Shown here piece after piece: positions 51,214 to 57,464 of a DNA stretch of 57,464 bases. The translations under genes were made by a program, and so were the position numbers. The stretch covers positions 1-57,464 of the forward strand of contig CATOSA010000012.1 in NCBI GenBank assembly GCA_951812315.1. Reading direction: 5' to 3'. The notes below the pieces were generated by a model, which saw only the letters and a list, made by a program, of their open reading frames with translations, was not told the DNA's origin and made no database searches. How positions within the stretch are numbered: position 1 is the stretch's first letter; the number at the start of each line of letters is the position of its first letter. Source of the DNA: an uncultured Burkholderiales bacterium (lineage in GTDB: Bacteria; Pseudomonadota; Gammaproteobacteria; Burkholderiales; Eutrophovitaceae).

Positions 51214-51648
51214 TTACATGGCGGTTTCACTGCGCTGTACTTGCTGAAGATGGGCATGGATAGCTGAAGCGCTGTCGGTACGCCAATGGCATGTCAACCC
51301 TCCGGTGGCATTGTCGAAAAGATCTTCAACGACAAACTTCATGGCCAACTCGGAGGGATTTGTCAGTTCCAGATCGAGACGGGTAGCGGCGTATTCGACG
51401 GGTTTGTTACAAACCAGCATGTAAGGGAACTGAACATAAAAAGTTCGCCGTGTAATTACGAGGCTACCCGCGTGAGCACCCTTATACCCACGATGTGATG
51501 CGTTGCGCGGACCCCGGAAGTTTCGATAACTCAGCGCGCAACTTGTTCCTTCCTCATCGAACAGGATTCCTTCGCTTTGCAATTGCGCGCGTATTTCTGT
51601 TGGAAGCTTACGCAGACCGAAGATTTTGTAAAGAAGGTTCTTTGCCAT
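51214..51648 (-). CDS. Hypothetical protein of unknown family
   Basis: Protein of 144 aa beginning MAKNLLYKIFGLRKLPTE. The N-terminal half (EIRAQLQSEGILFDEEG, LSYRNFRGP, LVITRRTFYVQF) resembles a family of small uncharacterised proteins with alternating beta-strand character that I recall from other bacteria but cannot name. No signal peptide or TM segment. The C-terminus contains one Cys-Trp-Arg segment (LTCHWRTDSAS). It lies between the VapBC module and the IS remnant, with about 170 bp of non-coding DNA upstream. The start is an ATG near 51648; a GGTTCT-type leader gives no strong Shine-Dalgarno. Function unknown. Confidence 0.55.
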   Translation of the reverse strand: MAKNLLYKIFGLRKLPTEIRAQLQSEGILFDEEGTSCALSYRNFRGPRNASHRGYKGAHAGSLVITRRTFYVQFPYMLVCNKPVEYAATRLDLELTNPSELAMKFVVEDLFDNATGGLTCHWRTDSASAIHAHLQQVQRSETAM

Positions 51649-51864
51649 GATCTATCGGGTGGTTCTCAATAAGACCGATACCAGTAGTGCGATAACTGTT
51701 GGTTAGCGAGCCGTCTTGCCGAAATCTAACCTGCACCACCATTGTGCAAACCCGATTGCGGTTGCGGCCGCCGGTGTGGCGATCTCCCAGGCGGCAACTC
51801 GAATGTGTCAAAAGAAGTGGACCCCGAAACTTGGACCCCCGCTTAAGTGAAATCTCCATGGGGT

Positions 51865-52146
51865 TCAGGCCGCGCTCTTCAACATCTGCATCTGACGCAT
51901 CAGCCGCTGTACGCGCTTACGATTGACCTGCAGCCCGCGTGTATCGAGTTCGTTGCGAATACGACGGCTTCCGTAGAACGGCAGCTCAAGGTGGATCTCG
52001 TCGATCAGGCGCATCAGCTCAAGGTCTTCGGCTGACACCTGTGCGCCGCGATAGTACGCTGTGCAGCGTGCCACTCCGAGTAACTCGCAGCGGCGTGCCC
52101 TGGACAGTTCGTGAGCGCTTTGAATCTGTGCTCGGCGCTCGCTCAC
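51865..52146 (-). pseudogene. IS3 transposase OrfB, N-terminal fragment
   Basis: 93 residues with the HTH_21-type region of IS3 OrfB: CELLGVARCTAYY, LMRLIDEIHLELPFYGSRRI and NELDTRGLQVNRKRVQRLMR. Sequence identity to the family stops after RLMRQM and the frame ends a few codons later at 51865, shortly before the inverted repeat. The catalytic rve (DDE) domain is deleted, so no active transposase can be made. It overlaps orfA by four bases. Confidence 0.8.
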
Positions 52147-52434
52147 CGGTCGCGCCCGAGCAACTTTGACAGAAAATCTTTCTCCATCGTCAGTTGCCCG
52201 ACCTTGGCGTGCAGCCTCTCGATTTCGCGTTCGGTGTGTTGCGCCTCAACTGCGTTGCCACCGAACACGTCCTCGGCACTATCGACCAGACGTTTCTTCC
52301 AGTCCTGGATCTGATTCGGGTGAACGTCGAACTGTTCAGCCAGCTCGGCCAGTGTGTGCTCGCCACGCACTGCGCCCAGTGCTACTTTGGCCTTGAAGCT
52401 CGCCGTGTGATTTCTTCTCTTTACTACGTGTCAT
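52143..52434 (-). pseudogene. IS3 transposase OrfA, frameshifted near its start
   Basis: The expected ATG is at 52434 (MTRSK), but the family sequence RRNHTASFKAKVALGAVRGE follows in another frame; one extra base in the GAGAAG run near 52417 explains this. The remainder (TLAELAEQFDVHPNQIQDWK, then a Leu/Glu-rich coiled coil ending LLGRDR) is an ordinary IS3/IS911 OrfA with HTH and leucine-zipper-like helix. Defective as it stands, unless translated from the internal GTG at 52370. Confidence 0.75.
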
Positions 52435-52488
52435 CTTCGGATCCTCTCTGTGTCGTAAAAGAATAATCCATAAGATTTCACTTATCAG

Positions 52489-52629
52489 CTATATTTTGGT
52501 GTCCAGCCGTTGGGGTCCACCTCTGTAGAACATGACGAAAATGATTGCTGCGCCGATCGCGTAGCCGCCAATCGTGGTCCACTTGTTCATGCGATCTGGC
52601 ATCCGGTCGTCGGGGTCTTCATTCAGCAT
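52489..52629 (-). CDS. Small single-TM protein truncated/extended by the IS end
   Basis: The ATG at 52629 has ACGGAG about ten bases upstream and lies 63 bp after the TRAP large-subunit gene. The product begins LNEDPDDRMPDRMNKW and continues with a hydrophobic segment (TIGGYAIGAAIIFVMFY). It then runs into the inverted repeat of the IS element at 52519 and stops at 52489, giving 46 aa whose last ten residues are IS-encoded. The native C-terminus was therefore replaced by the insertion. A one-helix accessory protein of the TRAP operon is possible; no family is recognised. Confidence 0.45.
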   Translation of the reverse strand: MLNEDPDDRMPDRMNKWTTIGGYAIGAAIIFVMFYRGGPQRLDTKI

Positions 52630-52692
52630 TCTTATGTCGCTCCGTGATTGTTGGCATCGTCCAGGTCGTGCATTGTGATCGTGTCGCGTACA

Positions 52693-53980
52693 TCAGCCAC
52701 CAAGAACTCGCGGCAGGAAGAGCACAATTTCAGGATAGAGCATGACAATGATCAGCCCGATGATCTGCAGGCCGATGAACGGCAGCACGGCAACGTAGAT
52801 CTGTTGCAGTGTGATACCTGGCGGCGCAACACTTTTCAGCCAGAAGCAGGCCGGGCCGAATGGCGGCGACAGGAAATAGATTTGCAGATTGATCACGAAC
52901 AGGATGCCGAACCACATCGGATCAAAGCCGAGCGCAACCACCACCGGCGCGAAGATCGGCACCGTGATGTAGGCGATTGCGATCCACTCCATGAATGTGC
53001 CAAGCACGATCAGAATGCCCATGATCACGAAGATCACACCCATTGGCGAAATATCGAGTCCGGTCAGCAACTCGCGCATGTAGTCGCTGCCGCCGATGAT
53101 GTTGTAGATGCCGACGAAGCTGACGGCACCCAGTATCAGCCAGATAATGGTGCCAACCGTGATCATGGTCTTGCGCAGCGCTTCTTGCATCATCTCCCAC
53201 GTCAGTCGTCCGCGCGCCCACGCCGGCCGCTTCGGTCACCGTGGCAATGCCGCCGTAGATGCTGCCGAGTACCCAAACAATGACCAGCCCGGGCAGGATC
53301 AGGCTGCGCAACTTGGCCATTTTCTCCTTGCCGCTCAGCCCCATCAGCGCATCCGAAGGCGGCGGCGCGAGGCGTGGCTGAATCGAGCAGCGCACAACGA
53401 TATAGATGATGTACAGCGACGCTAGCAACAGGCCGGGAAGGAAACCGCCAAGAAACAGGTCTGTGATCGAAACATTCGCGGTGAGTCCGTAGATGATCAT
53501 GATGACCGACGGCGGGATGAGCGTCGCCAGCGAACCGCTGGCGCAGATAGTCCCCATCGCGAGATGTTTGTCGTAGCCGAGGCGCAACATCTGCGGCAAC
53601 GCGATCAGGCCGAGCATCACGATTTCGCCACCCATGATGCCGGTCATTGCCGCCATCACGACTGAGACCAGGGTCGTCTGCACGGCGCCGCCGGGCAATC
53701 TGCGGCCGATCAAGGACATCGCATCGAACAAATCCTCGGCTACGCCGGCGCGTTCGAGGATGTTTGCCATGAGCACGAACAACGGCACTGCGACCAGAGG
53801 ATAAGCTTCGAGCAAGCCCTGGGCGTTGCTCGCGACCAGGAACAGGCCGGGCGGTCCGAAGAACGCGAGCGCGGTGCTGATGGACACGGTCAACGTGACG
53901 ATACCGAGCGGCATGCCCGTGGTCATCAGCAAGATCATCGACGCGACGATGATCAGGCTCGCTGTCTGGATATCGACCAT
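52693..53980 (-). pseudogene. dctM: TRAP transporter large permease DctM, frameshifted
   Basis: From the ATG at 53980 the frame encodes a typical DctM N-terminus (LLMTTGMPLGIVTL, AYPLVAVPLFVLMANI, IPPSVIMIIYGLTANVSI) through VTEAAGVGA. At about 53213, in a GGGCGCGCGG stretch, the frame is lost; the family sequence resumes in another frame as GRLTWEMMQEALRKTM and continues to QIIGLIIVMLYPEIVLFLP at 52693. About ten residues usually found between these parts are missing, so an out-of-frame deletion of roughly 30 bases is inferred. DctM is the 12-13-TM sodium-coupled subunit; without it the transporter would not work. An assembly error is the alternative. Confidence 0.75.
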
Positions 53981-53983
53981 CGA

Positions 53984-54502
53984 TCAGTTTTCCGAGAGTG
54001 AGTCTTGTTTGGGGTTGTCGTAGCCGCTCAGCAGTTTGACCAGATTCACGACGAGCTGAATGCCGTACAACACGGCGCCAACAAACAGCAGCGTTTTCAG
54101 AATCATCGGTTCGGGCGAGTTGAACGAGGTGCCGCTTCGCTCCAGCGCCATGACCGCGTCTGTCATCGGCTCCCACAGCGCATAGGCGAAGGTGAACATT
54201 GCAGCAATGCTGACCAGCGAAATGAACAGGTCGAGGTAAAAGCGGCCCCGCCCGCGGGTGCGCTCATAGACAACAGTGATCGCGATGTGCGAGCGGCGCA
54301 TTGTGAGGTAACCACCGGACAGGACCCAGGCCGATGCGCACACCACCATCACCACCTCGAAAGCCCATTGCGTGGGTGAATTAAAGAGGTAGCGCATGGC
54401 GACTTCATAAATCGTTATCGCCACGCAGATCAGGTACAGGTGCGAGACCGATAGTCCGATGAACTGGTTGAAACGGCCCACTGCGCGGATGATCGTGTTC
54501 AT
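53984..54502 (-). CDS. dctQ: TRAP transporter small permease DctQ
   Basis: Four-TM membrane protein of 172 aa. RYLFNSPTQWAFEVVMV and GGYLTMRRSHIAITVVYERT are DctQ landmarks. The ATG at 54502 has GGAGC eight bases upstream; the frame extends one codon to a TTG. It lies three bases before dctM and 88 bp after dctP, the usual dctP-dctQ-dctM order. It scaffolds the large subunit in substrate uptake driven by an ion gradient. Confidence 0.85.
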   Translation of the reverse strand: MNTIIRAVGRFNQFIGLSVSHLYLICVAITIYEVAMRYLFNSPTQWAFEVVMVVCASAWVLSGGYLTMRRSHIAITVVYERTRGRGRFYLDLFISLVSIAAMFTFAYALWEPMTDAVMALERSGTSFNSPEPMILKTLLFVGAVLYGIQLVVNLVKLLSGYDNPKQDSLSEN

Positions 54503-54590
54503 CAAGTTGCTCCGGAATCAGGTAAATTTCTCCGCAATGCGTACCGGCGTTGCGGCGGGTTTTGCGTTTCCGTGGGTAGCTGCTGTTGAG

Positions 54591-55622
54591 CTACAGAAGT
54601 CCCAGGGTTTTCATGAATTTGATGTGCGCGTCGTAGGCTTCCTTGGCCAGATCGCTCTTGGTGGACATATCTTTCCACGCACCGGCGGCGATCACGCGAA
54701 ACTTGTCACGCTCGGCTTGAGACCAGTTGATCACGGTGATGCCCGGGGTACCTGTTCCGGCAATGTCAGCGGCGACCAGTCTGTGATCCTCGACTTCGGT
54801 TGCGCGCGTCACGTCCGGCCACATTGCGTAATACCAGGTCGTCAGTGCCGCCTGTCCCTGTGGCCCGATCTTGTTCCAGACTTTCTTGTTGATGATGAAC
54901 TGGACGACGGCCATCGAGTGGATTCCGGGATACAGCGGGTATTTGGCAATCTTGTTGAAGCCGAGCGAACTGTTATTGGTATACGAACTCGCGTCGGCCG
55001 CATCCACCACTTTCTTGTCGAGCGCCGTGTAGAGATCCGGGAGCGGAATGGACGTCGGCGTTGCGCCGGCCCGGCGGAATACCTCGGCCGCCATGCCTTC
55101 GGGAGAACGCAGTTTTAGCCCTTTCAGGTCCGCAACGCTTTTGATTGGCACCGTCGAGACGAACGCTTCCTTGTTGTACGGACCGGCGCCGACCACAATG
55201 ATTTTGCCGCCGTAGTGCTTGTCGTAGGCTTTCTGCAGAATTTCAACGCCGCCACCGAAACGGAAGAACATCTGCTTTTGTTCAGGCGTGTCGTAACCGG
55301 CGATCAGGTCTCCCAGCACGCTGAAGACCGGATCGCGCCCGGCGAAGTAGGCGACGGCGTTCAAGTCGCCCTGCAAAATCCCGGCGGCAACCGCCCGCGG
55401 TGTCTCGCGATGGGGAACCACGGATTTGGTCGGCCGAATATCAATCTTGAGGTTGCCGTACGTCATCGCCTCGAGCTTCGGTACCCAGACTTTATTGATG
55501 TAGTTGAGCGAGAAGCTGCCGGCGGCGTTCGCGGTTTGTACCTTGATCACTGTTGCCGCTGATGCGGCCGTAGACAGTGAGAGCAGCACCAGCGAGGCAG
55601 CAACTGTCAAATGGCGTTTCAT
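54591..55622 (-). CDS. dctP: TRAP transporter substrate-binding protein DctP
   Basis: Periplasmic binding protein of 343 aa from the ATG at 55622, with GGGGAGG six bases upstream. A signal peptide of about 22 residues ends in STAASA. Family features include DLKGLKLRSPEGMAAEVF, in which the Arg that salt-bridges substrate carboxylates is expected, and VVDAADASSY. The ligand is probably an organic acid; the variant FYKVTKSVVPHRETPR-like region places it among DctP proteins of aromatic or alpha-keto-acid transporters, but this is weak. It heads the TRAP operon. Confidence 0.85.
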   Translation of the reverse strand: MKRHLTVAASLVLLSLSTAASAATVIKVQTANAAGSFSLNYINKVWVPKLEAMTYGNLKIDIRPTKSVVPHRETPRAVAAGILQGDLNAVAYFAGRDPVFSVLGDLIAGYDTPEQKQMFFRFGGGVEILQKAYDKHYGGKIIVVGAGPYNKEAFVSTVPIKSVADLKGLKLRSPEGMAAEVFRRAGATPTSIPLPDLYTALDKKVVDAADASSYTNNSSLGFNKIAKYPLYPGIHSMAVVQFIINKKVWNKIGPQGQAALTTWYYAMWPDVTRATEVEDHRLVAADIAGTGTPGITVINWSQAERDKFRVIAAGAWKDMSTKSDLAKEAYDAHIKFMKTLGLL

Positions 55623-55635
55623 GGGTTCCTCCCCT

Positions 55636-55932
55636 TTATTTTTGTCCGGGTAGCGGATCGCGGATTGTATGAACCAGACAGCAGGATAACCCGAGGCCAG
55701 CTTCTGCGCTGAAATGGATTGCGGGGAAATGGTCGGCCAGATCGGCACGCCAGTCAGTTTGTGTGCTGCGTGAGCTCAATACACCGGTTTGTGCAGGGCG
55801 CGACAAGCGCAGCGCATTGCGTCGGATTGAACCGGAGTTGGTCGTTACCTGTTGGGAGCTTTGCATTTCAGCCGCAACAGTAAGTGACGTGACGGCCACG
55901 ATCGTTATGAACGCGCGTGATTGACCATGCAT
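55636..55932 (-). CDS. Uncertain small ORF with signal-peptide-like start, upstream of dctP
   Basis: The 360-bp divergent region between dctP and the enoyl-CoA hydratase gene contains this 98-aa frame. Its first 21 residues are hydrophobic and resemble a signal peptide (FITIVAVTSLTVAA), and its TAA lies just before the dctP Shine-Dalgarno, as for a cotranscribed gene. The rest (LRLSRPAQTGVLSSRSTQ) looks low-complexity and has no recognised family; there is only a weak ribosome-binding site. It may be spurious. Otherwise nothing is visible in this region. Confidence 0.2.
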   Translation of the reverse strand: MHGQSRAFITIVAVTSLTVAAEMQSSQQVTTNSGSIRRNALRLSRPAQTGVLSSRSTQTDWRADLADHFPAIHFSAEAGLGLSCCLVHTIRDPLPGQK

Positions 55933-55982
55933 TTGCACCGCTATAGAGTGACTCTCGAACACTAACAGCGCCTGAATTTCCT

Positions 55983-56825
55983 ATGCCCTATGATTACAAG
56001 CTGATCAAGGTCGCGGTCGACGGCCGTATTGCGAACGTGACCATCAACAATCCGCCGGTCAACGTGATTACCATGGACTTGCTGGCCGAACTCGCTGCGT
56101 TGTCGACGGCGCTCAAGGCCGATCCGGAGCTGACTGTAGTGGTGGTCAAAAGCGCCGACCCGGATTTCTTTCTCGCGCATTTCGACGTCGCCGCGATTCT
56201 CGAACGGCCGACCGGCTTCGAGCCGCAACGCGACGTCCAGCTCAAGCCATTTCATGCGCTGTGCGAGCGCTTCCGTTGCATGAACAAGGTCATCATCGCC
56301 CAGGTCGAGGGCCGCGTTGGCGGCGGCGGTGCCGAGCTTGCGGCATCGTTTGACATGCGCTTCGGCGTGCGCGGCAAGACCAGAATCAATCAGATGGAGG
56401 TACCGCTCGGGATCCTGCCCGGCGGCAGCGGCACGCAACGTCTGCCGCGCATGCTCGGGCGCGGACGGGCGCTCGAAGTCATTCTTGGCGGTGACGATCT
56501 CGATGCTGAGACCGCCGAACGCTGGGGCTGGCTCAACCGCATCTTCGAGGCCGGCGAGATTGGCCCGTTCGTCGACAAGCTGGCGTGCCGCATCGCTTCG
56601 TTTCCACCGCCGGCCGTGCGCCTGGCGAAGGAGAGTGTCAACGCCGCCGAGAAGCCGTTGCTTGATGGCCTGTTCGAGGAGGCCTACCAGTTCGAACGAC
56701 TGCTGCGCACCGACGAGGCGCGTCGCAACATGCAACGTTTTCTCGACATCGGCGGACAGACGCGTGAGGGTGAGCTGCGTGTTAACGACTTGAATGCCGA
56801 ACTGGGAGACAAGGGGTCAAACTAG
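55983..56825 (+). CDS. Enoyl-CoA hydratase/isomerase family protein
   Basis: Crotonase-fold protein of 280 aa. FLAHFDVAAI and GRVGGGGAELAASFDMRFG supply the oxyanion-hole backbone, and MEVPLGILPGGSGTQRLPR contains the Glu at the position of a catalytic acid of hydratases. DLDAETAERWGWLNRIF is the standard C-terminal helix region. Length is slightly above the 260-aa norm. Typical substrates are 2-enoyl-CoAs; here, beyond a fatty-acid or aromatic catabolic role, the substrate is unknown. It is divergent from the TRAP operon and followed by a REP-like element. Confidence 0.83.
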   Translation: MPYDYKLIKVAVDGRIANVTINNPPVNVITMDLLAELAALSTALKADPELTVVVVKSADPDFFLAHFDVAAILERPTGFEPQRDVQLKPFHALCERFRCMNKVIIAQVEGRVGGGGAELAASFDMRFGVRGKTRINQMEVPLGILPGGSGTQRLPRMLGRGRALEVILGGDDLDAETAERWGWLNRIFEAGEIGPFVDKLACRIASFPPPAVRLAKESVNAAEKPLLDGLFEEAYQFERLLRTDEARRNMQRFLDIGGQTREGELRVNDLNAELGDKGSN

Positions 56826-56833
56826 ATGTGTAG

Positions 56834-56932
56834 GTCGGTTTAGCCCGGCGGGCGTAAGCCGACAGAATGTATCAATGAAGAGTGTTGCAGTTTGCGCACG
56901 AATTGCGTCGGCTTACGCTTCTCTGGGCCGAC
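56834..56932. repeat. REP/BIME-like double hairpin
   Basis: GTCGGTTTA (56834-56842) pairs with TAAGCCGAC (56855-56863) and GCCC with GGGC inside it, giving a very stable hairpin with a three-base loop. GTCGGC (56907-56912) pairs with GCCGAC (56927-56932) as a second, weaker hairpin. GCGTAAGCCGAC (56852-56863) and GTCGGCTTACGC (56907-56918) are exact reverse complements of each other. Sequences of the type GTAGGTCGG...CGTAAGCCGAC occur as dispersed repeats in many proteobacteria. It separates the hydratase and Ddn-like genes and may also stop transcription. Confidence 0.75.
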
Positions 56933-56965
56933 TTACGAACTATTGAATATTTTCTGGAGACAACC

Positions 56966-57400
56966 ATGACGAAATATATTCCACCCGCGCTCGATTGGGT
57001 GCGCGACCAAGTTGAACTATATGGAAGCAGTGGCGGCACCAAGGGAACAACGCTGAGGGACACCGGCCTGCCTTGCATACTGGTGACGCATAAGGGCAAC
57101 AAGACCGGAGCAGTGCGCAAGATTCCGGTCATGCGCGTCAAGGTTGGCGAGTCATATGTGCTGATCGGCTCGTACGGCGGGCGCGAAAACAATCCGGTGT
57201 GGGTCAACAACCTGCGCGCGCATCCGGATGTAGAAGTTCGTGACAAGACCGAAGTGTTCAAAATGCGGGTGCGCGAAGTGGAGGACGATCCGGAACGCCA
57301 GCGTTTGTGGGATGCCGGTGCCAAGGCCTATCCGCCCTACAACGACTATCAAGCAAAAACTTCAAGAAAAATTCCGGTGTTCGTTGCCGAACTGGTTTGA
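56966..57400 (+). CDS. Deazaflavin-dependent nitroreductase family protein (DUF385/Ddn-like)
   Basis: Split-barrel protein of 144 aa from the ATG at 56966 with CTGGAGA six bases upstream; the open frame upstream runs through the REP-like element and is not coding. LVTHKGNKTGAVRKIPVMRV and VLIGSYGGRENNPVWVNNL are the core of the DUF385 family, whose best-known members (Ddn of mycobacteria) use cofactor F420 to reduce quinones or nitro compounds. NNLRAHPDVEV is also standard. Whether this host makes F420 is not known from the window; many proteobacterial members are untested and some bind other ligands. The gene is complete and close to the end of the window. Confidence 0.83.
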   Translation: MTKYIPPALDWVRDQVELYGSSGGTKGTTLRDTGLPCILVTHKGNKTGAVRKIPVMRVKVGESYVLIGSYGGRENNPVWVNNLRAHPDVEVRDKTEVFKMRVREVEDDPERQRLWDAGAKAYPPYNDYQAKTSRKIPVFVAELV

Positions 57401-57464
57401 GATGACCCGTTGCGATCGGGAAGTGCGATAGTTTCCCATTTCGGGCAGGACTCAGAACATGGAT

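Larger units (their letters stand above)
51818..52519 (-). mobile_element. Internally deleted IS3-family element, 702 bp
   Basis: Terminal imperfect inverted repeats of 22 bp bound the element: TGGACCCC-N6-TGGACCCC at 51818-51839 and its counterpart TGGACCCC-N6-TGGACACC on the other strand at 52519-52498 (16 of 22 positions match). Inside, on the minus strand, lie orfA (frameshifted) and only the N-terminal part of orfB; the integrase catalytic DDE domain is absent. Intact IS3 elements of this kind are about 1.2-1.3 kb, so about half is missing. No target-site duplication of 3-5 bp is evident. Confidence 0.8.

Noticed and set aside
52648..53283. 211-residue plus-strand frame rich in Asp, His and Arg
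   Set aside because: Antisense to dctM transmembrane segments; composition is the mirror of hydrophobic codons.
55962..56735. 257-residue open frame on the minus strand
   Set aside because: Antisense to a well-formed enoyl-CoA hydratase; no recognisable motif.

Overview
The window reads as chromosomal DNA from a free-living, aerobic, heterotrophic Pseudomonadota bacterium, most likely a gamma- or betaproteobacterium. GC content is moderately high (roughly 55-60% by eye). LeuA, type II NADH dehydrogenase and RtcB all resemble their E. coli counterparts closely, several starts are GTG or TTG with purine-rich Shine-Dalgarno sequences, and the catabolic genes are of the proteobacterial 'box' type. 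No rRNA, tRNA or CRISPR array was seen.

Layout. 1-177 is the 3' end of leuA. 329-12633 holds an NADH dehydrogenase and two RND efflux systems, a complete three-part one (outer-membrane factor, adaptor, CzcA/CusA-like pump) and an adaptor plus HAE1-type pump, with a thioredoxin gene between them and a strong terminator after them. 12729-14424 encodes a PhzF-family protein and a pirin. 14504-18524 contains a DUF433/DUF5615 toxin-antitoxin remnant and a large SAM-cyclase-AAA-TPR signalling gene broken by two frameshifts.

18757-38034 is the most coherent part. A LolD-like ABC ATPase gene is followed by a 15 kb aerobic benzoate (box) catabolic island: boxB, boxC and boxR on the minus strand, a divergent flavodoxin, two minus-strand enzymes (an Asp-nucleophile alpha/beta hydrolase and a glycosidase-like protein), then benzoate-CoA ligase, a five-gene branched-chain-type ABC importer and a second alpha/beta hydrolase on the plus strand. 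Just beyond it lie the FtsX-type permease and AttH-like lipocalin that would normally sit directly behind the ATPase. Together the island would import an aromatic acid, activate it to benzoyl-CoA, epoxidise it (BoxB) and open the ring (BoxC) under BoxR control. BoxA and the semialdehyde dehydrogenase (BoxD) are not in the window. The boxR-flavodoxin intergenic region carries TGCA-N6-TGCA boxes overlapping a good sigma70-type promoter.

38218-50347 is a mixed metabolic region: 3-hydroxybutyrate dehydrogenase, a twin-CDGSH protein, a glyoxalase gene with one in-frame stop, an unknown cysteine-rich protein, a broken GNAT gene, a bacterial BAHD-like acyltransferase, RtcB, an M19 dipeptidase-like protein, a BaiN-like flavoprotein, a MetE-like methyltransferase, RidA, an M20 amidohydrolase and an SDR. 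50496-57400 has a VapBC pair, a 702-bp internally deleted IS3-type element with recognisable inverted repeats, a TRAP transporter whose large subunit gene is frameshifted, an enoyl-CoA hydratase, a REP-like hairpin element and a Ddn-like (deazaflavin/DUF385) protein. The density of broken genes is high and the lesion types differ from one another.
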